Origin: Novosphingobium sp. ST904
Lineage (GTDB): Bacteria > Pseudomonadota > Alphaproteobacteria > Sphingomonadales > Sphingomonadaceae
Direction of reading: 5' to 3'
Length of the DNA: 64,000 nt
Assembly: GCF_001298105.1 (NCBI RefSeq)
Contig: NZ_LGJH01000162.1
Span: 1 to 64,000 of the forward strand
The notes under the pieces are model-generated. The model searched no databases. It was not told the DNA's origin and was given only the letters and a program-made list of their open reading frames with translations. Both the position numbers and the translations under genes were made by a program. This document shows positions 18,639-26,638 of this stretch, in pieces (position 1 is the stretch's first letter; each line of letters begins with the position of its first letter).

Positions 18639-18875
18639 TTACCTCTGTGTCATGGAGCGGAAATTGAGGGAGTCGAAGGCGATGATCGTCACGCCGGGGA
18701 CGATGCGGCCCGGGCGCTGAACGGTGAGGTGGACTTTGCCGTGCTGGAGAGGCTGAGTTTCGTCCCACTCGTCGACGTAGGCGTCAGCCGAACCGGTAAG
18801 GGATTTCGCGATTTGAGATGCGAAGCGGGTCTTGCCGCAGCCCCTCGGGCCATGGACAATGAAGATCTTGCGCAT
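18639..18875 (-). CDS. small P-loop NTPase
   Basis: 78 residues starting MRKIFIVHGPRGCGKTRFAS; residues 9-16 are a perfect Walker A (GPRGCGKT). An acidic DEWDE pair near residue 36 could be Walker B-like. Too short for a full AAA or kinase fold, so it may be a minimal nucleotide-binding protein. It follows the upstream stop directly (TGAATG). Confidence 0.72.
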   Translation of the reverse strand: MRKIFIVHGPRGCGKTRFASQIAKSLTGSADAYVDEWDETQPLQHGKVHLTVQRPGRIVPGVTIIAFDSLNFRSMTQR

Positions 18876-19085
18876 TCAGTAGCTTCCTTCTGCTGGAGGG
18901 GCGCCCGGCAGGCGGACGAAGTAATGGGTGATGCGCTTCTGGACCGGGAGGCCGGGGCCGTAGGCGAAGCCGCCCAGTTCACTGTCCCAGCTGGCGCAGT
19001 GCGGGGTGCCGTCGTCTGCCCGGAGCGAGAGGAAACGGCCATTGCGCGCACACTCATCTACAGGGACGTAGACACCGCGGGTCAC
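18876..19085 (-). CDS. small prophage protein, unknown
   Basis: 69 residues. The start is the GTG at 19085, which overlaps the stop of the DUF5131 gene as GTGA; the longer open frame only mirrors that gene. Sequence VTRGVYVPVDECARNGRFLS leads into an aromatic, Gly-rich core. No family recognised. Confidence 0.6.
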   Translation of the reverse strand: MTRGVYVPVDECARNGRFLSLRADDGTPHCASWDSELGGFAYGPGLPVQKRITHYFVRLPGAPPAEGSY

Positions 19086-20161
19086 AGCGGCGTCTCGCTC
19101 CACTCGATCCCTTCGAGCAGGCGGCCAGCGCAAGCCTTCCCGATCAATCGCGGCCGGGCCTGCCACGTCGCGCTGTCATAGCCTTGTTGAACGGCGAATT
19201 CGTAAGGCCGCCAGCAATCCCCGTCCTGGGAGTACAACCAGTCCCAATCACCCCACTGCTTGAAGAAGAAAGGGATTTTTGCTTCGCGGCACTGATCCCG
19301 CAGAGAGCGCGCCCAGTCGGGGTGCATGGGCCTTGCGCCTTTTCCGCTTTCGCCGCCGACGACGACCCAATCGAGCCGGACCCGGCCCCCGGTCCAGTAA
19401 TGTAGGCGCGCGCATTTGGGGCATGGCAGTGCATCGCAGCTGTTGCCGCTGGGATCTTGGCAATAGCCCTTGCAGCCTCGCAGGGCGCGCGGGTGGTCGG
19501 TATGAAAACCGCAGGCCGGACAATGGGCCGTCGCCTGCGTCCAGCGGGAGAGGTCGATCGGGCCAAGCAAGGGCTCGCACGACAGCCAGCGCTTGGCAGC
19601 GGGGGTTTTCAGCAGATCACCAATACGCTCGTCCGCGCGAGCCTGATCCTCCACGGAAACTCCGAGCCACACGTTCGGCAACGCACGATCGCAGGTGTAA
19701 ATGAGCTGGGCCTTATCGCTCCCAGTCACCTTGCGCATGGCATCATGCAGGCTGCGCCCGCGCAACATGCCGTTGACGTACTCCCGCATGCGGGCCGATC
19801 GTTTCGTGAGAACTTGAAAGGTATGTTGCCGAGCCAGCGCCATGACTGCAAACACGCGGTCAATCCACTCATCGGGCACGCTCTCGTGGAACAGGTCGCC
19901 GTGGGCGCAGACAAAGATCATGCGCGGGCGTTTCCAGCGCAATGGCAGGTCGAGCCACTGTTCGTTCAGGCGAACGTCGCCGTTCCAGACCGGTCCCGCC
20001 TTGGTGTCGATCGTCAGGCCCTTGCGGCTCGCATGATTCTTCATCCGCGTGCCAGCGAGCTTCATCGCATAGCAGTTGGTGCAGCCCGGCGAGGCGAGGG
20101 AGCACCCGGTGATGGGGTTCCACGTCGCTTCGGTCCATTCGATCTTACTGCCGTCAGCCAT
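19082..20161 (-). CDS. phage Gp37/Gp68 family protein (DUF5131)
   Basis: 359 residues. The N-terminus MADGSKIEWTEATWNPITGC, with Cys20, Cys27 and Cys30 (CX6CX2C), is the hallmark of the Gp37/Gp68 family, related to radical-SAM-like three-cysteine proteins. Two further Cys pairs (CPAC and CPKC) are probably zinc sites. Family members occur in phages and next to TcmP in bacteria; biochemistry is not settled. No TcmP partner is seen here. It overlaps the small acidic gene upstream by 8 nt. Confidence 0.88.
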   Translation of the reverse strand: MADGSKIEWTEATWNPITGCSLASPGCTNCYAMKLAGTRMKNHASRKGLTIDTKAGPVWNGDVRLNEQWLDLPLRWKRPRMIFVCAHGDLFHESVPDEWIDRVFAVMALARQHTFQVLTKRSARMREYVNGMLRGRSLHDAMRKVTGSDKAQLIYTCDRALPNVWLGVSVEDQARADERIGDLLKTPAAKRWLSCEPLLGPIDLSRWTQATAHCPACGFHTDHPRALRGCKGYCQDPSGNSCDALPCPKCARLHYWTGGRVRLDWVVVGGESGKGARPMHPDWARSLRDQCREAKIPFFFKQWGDWDWLYSQDGDCWRPYEFAVQQGYDSATWQARPRLIGKACAGRLLEGIEWSETPL

Positions 20162-20306
20162 CGTCGCTCTCGCTGAATTCGTCCGCGAAGCTGGCAGCGT
20201 CGTCGGGCGCGGTTTCGTAGGTTTCGAGGTCCGGCAGATCGCCGTCGTCCTCGGGCGTTTCGTAGGTTTCGAGAAAGGCGGGGCGGGCGGCGCGTGGCGC
20301 GCTCAC
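20154..20306 (-). CDS. very acidic 50-aa protein with internal repeat
   Basis: 50 residues from GTG 20306, which overlaps the upstream stop as GTGA. It contains 16 Asp/Glu and only 2 Arg, and a repeat LETYETPEDD / LETYETAPDD. This strong negative charge is like DNA-mimic anti-restriction proteins, though that role is inference. Its stop overlaps the start of the DUF5131 gene. The overlaps at both ends support that it is translated. Confidence 0.65.
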   Translation of the reverse strand: MSAPRAARPAFLETYETPEDDGDLPDLETYETAPDDAASFADEFSESDDG

Positions 20307-20761
20307 CCTTCCCGCTCCACGCGGCGCGCTTCGAGCGCGTCCAGTTCGGCCAGAATGAAGGCGGCGGCGCGAACAAGCAGCTTCGTGGCATTTTCGTGAT
20401 GACCAAGCTGCGCATGATCGATCCCGCTGCGCAGCTTTTCCGCCGCGAGCCGTGCCAGATGGCCCGGCCGGAGGGACAGGTCCGCTTCGACGGTATGGCC
20501 ATGTCCGAACTGCGCGTGCCGATCCGCCATCACGGCTTCGATCGAGGCGACAGGCACGCCGCCGAATGTGTGGCGCGCGCCGGCAGCCTTGGCTACCGCC
20601 GACGCGCGCTCGCCCTGGTGCGACCCGAGGGCTGGGGAACTGGTGGATGGCACGGCGGAACCGGAGGCTCCTTCCGCCGTGCCGCTCATCCCTGCCGGAT
20701 TGAGATCTTCCTCGCGAGAGAGCCGTCCGGAAGCAGGGTGATTTTGAAAACTGTCAGTCAT
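20303..20761 (-). CDS. prophage protein, unknown
   Basis: 152 residues. The first ~65 are low-complexity Ser/Ala/Gly. The rest is a predicted helical module (VASIEAVMADRHAQFGHGHT..., LLVRAAAFILAELDALEARR) of a type common in alphaproteobacterial phages, function unknown. Start at 20761 is set by an ATGA overlap with the preceding tiny gene. Confidence 0.68.
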   Translation of the reverse strand: MTDSFQNHPASGRLSREEDLNPAGMSGTAEGASGSAVPSTSSPALGSHQGERASAVAKAAGARHTFGGVPVASIEAVMADRHAQFGHGHTVEADLSLRPGHLARLAAEKLRSGIDHAQLGHHENATKLLVRAAAFILAELDALEARRVEREG

Positions 20762-20841
20762 GGCCAAAGCACTCCGAGCATGCCGCCGAAGCCCGCGGAA
20801 AAAACGAGGGCCGCCGCGTATTTGAAGAGGAAGCGCGCCAT
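20758..20841 (-). CDS. 27-aa membrane peptide
   Basis: MARFLFKYAAALVFSAGFGG then MLGVLWP: one hydrophobic helix after a basic start. It sits between two genes, 11 nt after the previous stop and overlapping the next start (ATGA). The context supports translation; function unknown. Confidence 0.45.
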   Translation of the reverse strand: MARFLFKYAAALVFSAGFGGMLGVLWP

Positions 20842-20852
20842 TTCGGCGGGGC

Positions 20853-21005
20853 TTACGGGTGCAGGGCCTCGGTGCCGTGTGCGATCAGTTCCGCAGCCAC
20901 CGGCACCACGAACAGGCAGAAGACCGCAGCGAGCAGCGAGCCAATGAGGCCGCCTTTCAGGCGGTCCAGCATGGCTTGAGCGTGATCGCCGCGATGCACC
21001 TGCAT
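20853..21005 (-). CDS. 50-aa single-span membrane protein
   Basis: Begins MQVHRGDHAQAMLDRLKGG and continues into a transmembrane helix (LIGSLLAAVFCLFVVPVAAE). The ATG overlaps the upstream stop (TGATG), which supports translation. Function unknown; perhaps one of a pair of small membrane proteins with the next gene. Confidence 0.6.
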   Translation of the reverse strand: MQVHRGDHAQAMLDRLKGGLIGSLLAAVFCLFVVPVAAELIAHGTEALHP

Positions 21006-21475
21006 CAGCGGCCGCCTGCGGCAAGCAGCCGCGCCCGGTTCAACAGGTTCGTGCGGGTAGGTGCTGCTGCCGGCAGGGGGCGTTCGCCGACAGCAGCACC
21101 CTGCGACGGCGCAATGCCGACGCCGGGGGGTGGAGTGCGCTGGCCATCAAGCCAAGCGTCGAATTCAAGCGCGCACCAACGGCTTTTCGAACCGATCATC
21201 GACGGGCCAGCCTGGAGGTGGCCCCGATAACGGCGCGGGTTCTTGGGAAGCGGCATGCCGCACTGCTTGGCCAGATCGCGCAAATAACCGATCTGCGTGC
21301 GCGGCTCCCCTGCCAGCGACAGAAGGCGCGAGACTTCGCCGAAAGAATATTCGCGGCGCGCGTTGGCGATCGGCCGGAGCACGGCGCGCGGCGGCATGGC
21401 AGGCATCGGGATAATGTTGGCCGAAGCCAGTCTATCCGCGCTGGATGCAGGGAAAGGTACGATAGCGGCGGTCAT
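21005..21475 (-). CDS. first gene of leftward early operon, DNA-binding candidate
   Basis: 156 residues. The central part (REYSFGEVSRLLSLAGEPRT, QIGYLRDLAKQCGMPLPKNP) reads like a winged or MerR/AlpA-type helix-turn-helix, ending in a WCALEFDAWLDG segment common to excisionase-like proteins. The Shine-Dalgarno AAGGAGG is 8 nt before ATG 21475. As the first gene behind the operator sites, it may be a regulator or excisionase; this is inference. Confidence 0.65.
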   Translation of the reverse strand: MTAAIVPFPASSADRLASANIIPMPAMPPRAVLRPIANARREYSFGEVSRLLSLAGEPRTQIGYLRDLAKQCGMPLPKNPRRYRGHLQAGPSMIGSKSRWCALEFDAWLDGQRTPPPGVGIAPSQGAAVGERPLPAAAPTRTNLLNRARLLAAGGR

Positions 21476-21513
21476 AGGATTCGCCTCCTTGGCAAGCTGG
21501 TAGGCCTAAGGAT

Positions 21514-21530
21514 TTATCCAAACAGACTAA
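21514..21530. promoter_or_regulatory. 17-bp operator-like site 1
   Basis: TTATCC-AAACA-GACTAA, i.e. minus-strand TTAGTC-N5-GGATAA. On the minus strand it follows TTGCGG and contains GATAAA, forming a candidate promoter for the leftward operon starting at 21475. Confidence 0.65.
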
Positions 21531-21547
21531 TCGCCGCAAGAGAGAAT

Positions 21548-21564
21548 TTATCCATTCTGACTAT
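21548..21564. promoter_or_regulatory. 17-bp operator-like site 2
   Basis: TTATCC-ATTCT-GACTAT, same orientation as site 1 and 34 bp upstream of it (about three helical turns), suggesting cooperative binding. Confidence 0.55.
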
Positions 21565-21610
21565 GACGGATTTTGTTACCCAAAATTGCCCGCAGAAAAA
21601 CGGCAGACAA

Positions 21611-21645
21611 AAGAAAACCCCGCAGCCCAGGCGGGCAGCGGGGTT
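21611..21645 (-). terminator. repressor terminator
   Basis: AACCCCGC ... GCGGGGTT stem with a GC-rich loop, followed on the minus strand by TTCTTTTG; 25 bp after the repressor stop. Confidence 0.7.
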
Positions 21646-21669
21646 CGCTAGTTAATACTGAATTTCCGG

Positions 21670-22053
21670 TCAGGCGCGCTTACGCTCCGATTCGGCTTCG
21701 ATCATTGAAATCACTTCGCCCGAACCACGGAAAACCTGATGGCTATCGCGCAGGGCGTCGAAGGTTTTGCGAAGTGCCACCGGCAAATCCCGATAGGTAT
21801 CGATAAGCGCCCGCTCTTCAGGGGTCAGCCCACCATCTTCCGGGTTGAGCAAGTCCGCCTTGGCGATGCCAAGCGCCTTGGACAGCTGCTCCATATGATG
21901 GTCTTTCATCTCGCGCTCGCCAGTTTCGATCTTGGCGAGGTTGGAGAAGTGAATGCCCGACAATTGGCCCAGCTTTTCCAGTGACAGCTCGGCCTGCTCG
22001 CGCAGTTCGCGGATGCGGTTGGGAAACCGCTCAATCTTGGATTTCCTTGCCAT
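21670..22053 (-). CDS. XRE-family phage repressor (CI-like)
   Basis: 127 residues from MARKSKIERFPNRIRELREQ. Residues about 10-65 are an HTH_3 domain (LSLEKLGQLSGIHFSNLAKI as the HTH, ETGEREM turn). The C-terminal half is helical and lacks a LexA/CI-type Ser-Lys protease (no Ala-Gly cleavage site seen), so induction would not use RecA self-cleavage. Start at 22053 is preferred over the upstream methionine because a TATAAT lies only 11-16 bp before it; the transcript would therefore have a very short or no leader. It faces the Cro-like gene. Confidence 0.88.
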   Translation of the reverse strand: MARKSKIERFPNRIRELREQAELSLEKLGQLSGIHFSNLAKIETGEREMKDHHMEQLSKALGIAKADLLNPEDGGLTPEERALIDTYRDLPVALRKTFDALRDSHQVFRGSGEVISMIEAESERKRA

Positions 22054-22063
22054 AGAGGGGAAT

Positions 22064-22089
22064 ATTATAACGGTGGCACTGGCACCGTT
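22064..22089. promoter_or_regulatory. repressor promoter -10 with 21-bp palindromic operator
   Basis: Minus-strand TATAAT at 22069-22064 abuts an inverted repeat AACGGTG-N7-CACCGTT at 22069-22089 that fills the promoter spacer. It is probably the autoregulatory operator of the repressor or the target of the Cro-like protein. It is unrelated in sequence to the TTAGTC family. Confidence 0.65.
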
Positions 22090-22134
22090 AGACGCTGTTT
22101 TGACCAAAATTCCCTCCGGGGGCTTGCGTTTAAA

Positions 22135-22151
22135 TTAGTCAGATTGGATAA
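22135..22151. promoter_or_regulatory. 17-bp operator-like site 3 in rightward early promoter
   Basis: TTAGTC-AGATT-GGATAA, 8 bp before the Cro-like ATG. With TTGCGT at 22124 and GATAAG it forms a plus-strand promoter candidate with a 17-nt spacer, so a bound protein would block it. Confidence 0.68.
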
Positions 22152-22158
22152 GTACCGA

Positions 22159-22466
22159 ATGAACCTCGGTGCTCAAAAGGTCAAGGCATGGCGCAGCGCC
22201 AATGCCCCAAAGCCCGGCAGTCGGCGCTTTCCGCGCTCTTCGGCCTATCGACGATCACGTGGAGCCGCATTGAACGCGGCGAACGGCGACCACCGCTCGA
22301 ACAGGCGGTGAAGCTGGAGAGGGCAGGCGTGTGCGAGGCGACCGACTGGTTCGAACCGCCTCAGGCCCTGCCCTTGACCACTGTAGAAACTAAATTGCGC
22401 GCGAAACCCGAACCACATGATGAAAACTTTTTAACCAGTGGTGGTTTCGCAAAGGTAACGATGTGA
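22159..22466 (+). CDS. Cro-like XRE protein (frame change at a slippery sequence)
   Basis: The first frame gives MNLGAQKVKAWRSANAPK and the rest of the HTH (QSALSALFGLSTITWSRIER, GERRPP) is in the -1 frame, running to 22466. The switch lies at CCCAAAG (22206-22212), which is in the exact C CCA AAG phase of a -1 slippery heptamer. A -1 slip gives a ~102-residue HTH protein. The alternative is a one-base deletion, as in five other genes here. ATG at 22188 would miss helix 1. It starts the rightward replication operon and overlaps the primase start by GTGA. Confidence 0.72.
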
Positions 22467-23599
22467 GCGGCCATCGTGAATTCTCCGGCCCCACCGCCGG
22501 AGATATTGCCAACCTGTTGCGGCCACACGCAGAAGCGCTGGGCCGGATGATCTTTCCGGCCTCTGTGATGGCGGCGGGGTTCCTGTGCATCGGATCGTTG
22601 CACGGCGAGCCCGGCGATTCGTTGAAAATCCAGACGCGCGGGCCAAAACGCGGCACTTGGGCGGATTATGCCACAAGCGACAGCGACCCGAACGGCAAGG
22701 GCGACATGCTCAAGCTGTTGCAGCTGACCATCGGCGGTGGGGACATGAAAAAGGCGATTGAGGAAGCCAAGCGCTATCTCAACCTCGACAGCATGGACCC
22801 GCGCGCCCTGGAGCGGATGCAACTGGCAGCACGCAAGGCGCAAGAGCGGCAAGAGCGGCAAAAAGCGTCCGAAGATGAAGGCAAGCGCCGGAATGCCGAG
22901 GGCCTATGGCACAGCGCGGCCCCGCTGACACCGGGGATGCCGCCCGTTCTTTACCTTGCCGGGCGCGGCATCCTGTTCGGCGCAGATAGCCCGCTGAAAC
23001 GCCCGCCCGGATCGATCCGCTATCACCATGCGGTCACCCACAAGGAAAGCGGGCAAAAGCTGCCGGCAATGGCGACCTGCTTCATCGGCGCCGACAAGCA
23101 GATTAAAGGCGTTCACCTGACGTTTCTGGAATACACCGCAGGCGGTGGCTGGGTGAAGATCCCGGACATGGTGATCGAAGGGAAGCGCACCAAGGTCAGC
23201 AAGAAGATTTGGGGGCCGACCTATTGGGGCGCGCATCTGCCGCTCTGGAAGGGGGGACAGAACTGCCCGCTTGCCGACATTCGTGCTGGCACGGCGGTTG
23301 AAGGCTCCGAAGGGATCGAGGACGGCCTGTCCTATGCCATGGCAAACCCGCAGGCCCGCGTGATCGCGGGCGGGACGCTGGGCAACCTCGGCCAGATGAT
23401 CCTGCCACCCCAAGCCGGTGACTTCAACTTTCTTGCGCAGAACGACACCGACCCGAAGCCGATCGAGGCTTTCGAAGCTGCCATGCTCAAGCAGCAGGCG
23501 CAGGCAAAGCATCAAAGATCGGATCGCCGGATCGGCGCAAGGCGACCTCCCCAACAATACAAGGACTGGAACGATTGGTTGCAGGGGAAATCCCGGTGA
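22463..23599 (+). CDS. Toprim-domain primase-like protein
   Basis: 378 residues from a GTG that overlaps the preceding stop. The N-terminal half resembles phage/plasmid primase linkers (GSLHGEPGDSLKIQ, GTWADYATSDSDPNGKGDML). The C-terminal Toprim domain has EGSEGIEDGLSYAMA (the catalytic Glu), VIAGGTLGNLGQM, and an acidic DTD pair. It probably primes phage DNA synthesis together with the downstream helicase. No N-terminal zinc finger is seen. Closest family guess is DUF7146/Toprim_3. Confidence 0.85.
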   Translation: MSGHREFSGPTAGDIANLLRPHAEALGRMIFPASVMAAGFLCIGSLHGEPGDSLKIQTRGPKRGTWADYATSDSDPNGKGDMLKLLQLTIGGGDMKKAIEEAKRYLNLDSMDPRALERMQLAARKAQERQERQKASEDEGKRRNAEGLWHSAAPLTPGMPPVLYLAGRGILFGADSPLKRPPGSIRYHHAVTHKESGQKLPAMATCFIGADKQIKGVHLTFLEYTAGGGWVKIPDMVIEGKRTKVSKKIWGPTYWGAHLPLWKGGQNCPLADIRAGTAVEGSEGIEDGLSYAMANPQARVIAGGTLGNLGQMILPPQAGDFNFLAQNDTDPKPIEAFEAAMLKQQAQAKHQRSDRRIGARRPPQQYKDWNDWLQGKSR

Positions 23600-23808
23600 T
23601 CCCGGACCTGAGCAAGGCCGAGCGAGACCGCTACGTGGCCGCCATGCGGGAACGCCCACGCCCGCAGGCCAGGCGAAACAACCAACCGACGGTGCAGGCT
23701 CCGTCGTCAGGCCCCTGCCCTTTCTGCGGCGTTCCCGGCTTCAAGGGTTGCGACCATTTCCTGCCGCTGGGGCCGCGCCCCGTGAACGAGTTTCGAGGAA
23801 AACGATAG
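23596..23808 (+). CDS. small zinc-finger protein of replication operon
   Basis: 70 residues from GTG 23596 (overlap GTGA with primase stop). Carries CPFCGVPGFKGCDHF, a compact Cys3His-type zinc motif near the C-terminus, after a basic Arg/Pro stretch. May be the detached zinc finger that the primase lacks; this is an inference from position. Confidence 0.68.
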   Translation: MIPDLSKAERDRYVAAMRERPRPQARRNNQPTVQAPSSGPCPFCGVPGFKGCDHFLPLGPRPVNEFRGKR

Positions 23809-23811
23809 ACA

Positions 23812-25689
23812 ATGACCGGGGGCAAACAATCGAGGCTCGACGAAATGCGGTCCGCGGAAGCGGAACCCGCGCCGGACTTCTTCGGCGCCGAGCAGATGCA
23901 GGATTGGGGGCGCAAGCCGCCCCGTCTACCGCAACCCAGCCCGGTGGTCCCGTTGGGAGTGCTGGGGAAATCGCTGATCTTTCTGGATTCCCTGCAACAG
24001 ATCGTGGTCGAACCACCGCGCAGTTGCAGCAAGGGAGAATTGGCGCTGTGGTTCGGGGATGAATACCTGATCGAGCATTTCCCGTCCTATCCGAAAAACT
24101 ACAAGGCGGGAGACCCGGTCGAAGACTTCAACCAGACCAAGGCGCAGATGGCGCTCATCAATGACTGCCGGGCGAAAAACATCTTTAATCCGCAAGGCAA
24201 AGTGCTGGGACGCGGAGCGCACCGCCCGAAAGCCGACGAAAGCCTCCTGGTTCTCCACCTGGGTCGTTCGGTCCTGATCTCTCGACCTAACGGGAACGTC
24301 GAGCGGCATCCGGCGGGCATGGTCCGGATCAGCGGGAAAGACGTGTTCTTCCCCGCAGCCGACAATCTGCCGCCACCTTCCGACCGCGCAGCGACGCGTA
24401 GCGAAGGCGAGGAAGTGTTGGAAATGCTCCACAGCTGGAACTGGATTTCCAAGGCGGCACCGCTGTTGATGCTGGGATGGATCGCGCAGGGCTATATTTG
24501 CGGTTGGCTGGACTGGCGCGCGCATATCTGGCTGGTAAGTCCTACCGCGTCCGGCAAATCGACCCTGCAGAAACGCATACGTGCGTTGCTGGACGACTGG
24601 TGCCTGTCTACCGCTGACGCTTCTGAAGCGGCAATCCGGCAAATCCTGGGCAATGACACGCTGGCCGTGTCGATCGACGAGGCCGAAGCCCACGATAACC
24701 CCGAAAAGCTGCAAGCGGTGATGAACCTGATGAAGAAGGGGTCCAGCGGCGACCGCATCCTTCGTGGCTCTCAGGATCATAAGGGCGTCGAATTCACCGC
24801 GCAGAGCGCCTTCCTGCTATCCTCCGTGCTTCACGCCCCGTTTCGCGGCGAAGACCGTAACCGTATCGCGCTGCTGGAAATGCGGCCACTGGCCGATGAT
24901 GCCGAGCCGCTCGACCTTGAACTGGCGAAATGGCGCAGCCTGGGTCGGCGTCTGCATCGGCGCATGGTGGAACAGGCACCGAGATTTGAACGCACGTATA
25001 CCGCTTACAAGCGGGCTATCAGCGCCCACCGCTACACCGGGCGTTGGCAGGATACGTATGGCACCCTTCTCGCCTGCGCCGACCTGCTGCTCTACGATCT
25101 TGCCCCCGATGCGGCTGACGACGCGATGCTGGAACCGGGCATGGTGCGGGTGCAGGAGGCGGTAACATCGATCCTGCCGCTGCTTGCTATGGGCCGATCC
25201 GAAGCTCGCACGGATACCGAACGCGTGGTGCAGCATCTTGTCAGCTATCCTTTGCCAGGATCGCACGGCCACGCGCCTGAGCCGGTCGGTGCATGGCTGG
25301 AACGCGCGATGCGGACCAAAATCACTCCCGGCCAGTTTGCCACCGAGCCCGCCGAGTACCACGGACCGGACGAAGCGGCACGAAAGCGGCTTATGGCCTA
25401 CGGTCTGCGCGTGGTGGCCCGTGTGGACAAGGGCAAGGGCAAGTTCGGCATCGAGGACGCCTTGCTGGACGAACAGGGTTGGGAGAGCGGCTATGTTGCC
25501 GTGGCCTATGCCACGAACAAGGCGCTGGCCGGATTGTTCGTCGGCACCGAATGGGCAGGCGGTGGCTGGCTCCAGTCACTCAAGAAAATTGACGGTGCCA
25601 TCGGGGGCCAAAAAGTCCGTTTCAACACCAGCATGCCGGATAACGCACTGCTTGTGCCGCTTTCCGCGTTCCGAGGAGACGAAGGATGA
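23812..25689 (+). CDS. phage replicative helicase-like P-loop ATPase
   Basis: 625 residues. Walker A SPTASGKST lies near residue 243, Walker B-like LAVSIDEAEA near 283, and a following RILRGSQDH segment resembles the sensor region of DUF927/D5-type helicases. The C-terminal ~200 residues may bind DNA. With the Toprim primase it forms the replication module. The start ATG 23812 follows the previous stop by 3 nt. Confidence 0.83.
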   Translation: MTGGKQSRLDEMRSAEAEPAPDFFGAEQMQDWGRKPPRLPQPSPVVPLGVLGKSLIFLDSLQQIVVEPPRSCSKGELALWFGDEYLIEHFPSYPKNYKAGDPVEDFNQTKAQMALINDCRAKNIFNPQGKVLGRGAHRPKADESLLVLHLGRSVLISRPNGNVERHPAGMVRISGKDVFFPAADNLPPPSDRAATRSEGEEVLEMLHSWNWISKAAPLLMLGWIAQGYICGWLDWRAHIWLVSPTASGKSTLQKRIRALLDDWCLSTADASEAAIRQILGNDTLAVSIDEAEAHDNPEKLQAVMNLMKKGSSGDRILRGSQDHKGVEFTAQSAFLLSSVLHAPFRGEDRNRIALLEMRPLADDAEPLDLELAKWRSLGRRLHRRMVEQAPRFERTYTAYKRAISAHRYTGRWQDTYGTLLACADLLLYDLAPDAADDAMLEPGMVRVQEAVTSILPLLAMGRSEARTDTERVVQHLVSYPLPGSHGHAPEPVGAWLERAMRTKITPGQFATEPAEYHGPDEAARKRLMAYGLRVVARVDKGKGKFGIEDALLDEQGWESGYVAVAYATNKALAGLFVGTEWAGGGWLQSLKKIDGAIGGQKVRFNTSMPDNALLVPLSAFRGDEG

Positions 25690-26453
25690 ACATTGCAGAA
25701 TTGGCGAAAGCCGCCGCCGACGCCACCGTTCCCGAGGACGGCGAAGGTTTCTCCCGCGAGAAGTGGTACATCGCCCGCGACTCCGTTCTGTTCGCTGGAC
25801 AGTCCTTGCTGCCCACCCCGGCCGCCGATGAGGTGGAGGCGGTTGCGAAAGCGATCCACCGGGCGCGCTTCCCCGAGACGTACACCGCCCATGAGGATTA
25901 CTGGCAGCAGTTGTCCGATAGTGGTCGCGAGAAGTGGTTCCACGTTGCCCGCGCCGCCATCGCCGCACTGCAAGCCCGGAGCGCCGAACCTGTGCAAGAT
26001 CGGCACGAGTTGGACGCCACCATGCAGACGGCTGACAGGCTCGCTCGGCGCATGGGCGGGCGGTTCGTTCCGCATGCCGCCGAACCTGCGGGCGAGGAGC
26101 CGGTGGCATGCTGCAAAGAATGTGGCAGCACCGGGCTTACGTGGTTTGCGCACTCTCGGAACAAGTCGCAGGTCGTTGAGGGCCGGTTGAAGACGAGCGA
26201 CGTAGAATGCCTGTTCGTCCTCGGATGCGAGGCGTGCTCGGAAACGCTGCGCGTCGCGACTACCGATGAGGTTGCGGCACTACTGAGCACCGGCCCCACC
26301 CCGAGCAATCCCCACAGGTTGGTGGAGGCGTTCGTCGCGTCTCTCACGAACAATGGACGCAACCGGGACACCATGCTTTCGATCAATCATGACGAACTGC
26401 GCGCTTTGGTGGCCAAGGCTTCCGCCGCGCAAGATCAGGGGGGCGAAAGTTGA
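25686..26453 (+). CDS. prophage protein with zinc ribbon, unknown
   Basis: 255 residues, ATG overlapping the helicase stop (ATGA). Helical N-terminal half (VEAVAKAIHRARFPETYTAH, a module often seen in phage proteins), then a zinc ribbon CCKECG...CEAC, then a helical end. Function unknown. Confidence 0.72.
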   Translation: MNIAELAKAAADATVPEDGEGFSREKWYIARDSVLFAGQSLLPTPAADEVEAVAKAIHRARFPETYTAHEDYWQQLSDSGREKWFHVARAAIAALQARSAEPVQDRHELDATMQTADRLARRMGGRFVPHAAEPAGEEPVACCKECGSTGLTWFAHSRNKSQVVEGRLKTSDVECLFVLGCEACSETLRVATTDEVAALLSTGPTPSNPHRLVEAFVASLTNNGRNRDTMLSINHDELRALVAKASAAQDQGGES

Positions 26454-26638
26454 CCGCACGGAGACGCAACAGGCGGTTGATACCACCGCCAGGAGTTCAA
26501 CCGCGGGTGCTGTGCCCACATATTGAAGTCCGAAAGTCCACGCCAGAGCAGAGGCAAGCTCAAAAATTCGACGAGCACGAAAGGAAATGGGGCCGCATGA
26601 TATATCGCGGCATCCGGTCCATTTTCTCGAAACCATGA
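26450..26638 (+). CDS. small basic prophage protein
   Basis: 62 residues from a TTG overlapping the upstream stop (TTGA), with a G-rich Shine-Dalgarno eight bases before. Highly basic (TARRRNRRLIPPPG...), ending RGIRSIFSKP. Its stop overlaps the methyltransferase ATG. Possibly nucleic-acid binding; no family recognised. Confidence 0.55.
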   Translation: MTARRRNRRLIPPPGVQPRVLCPHIEVRKSTPEQRQAQKFDEHERKWGRMIYRGIRSIFSKP

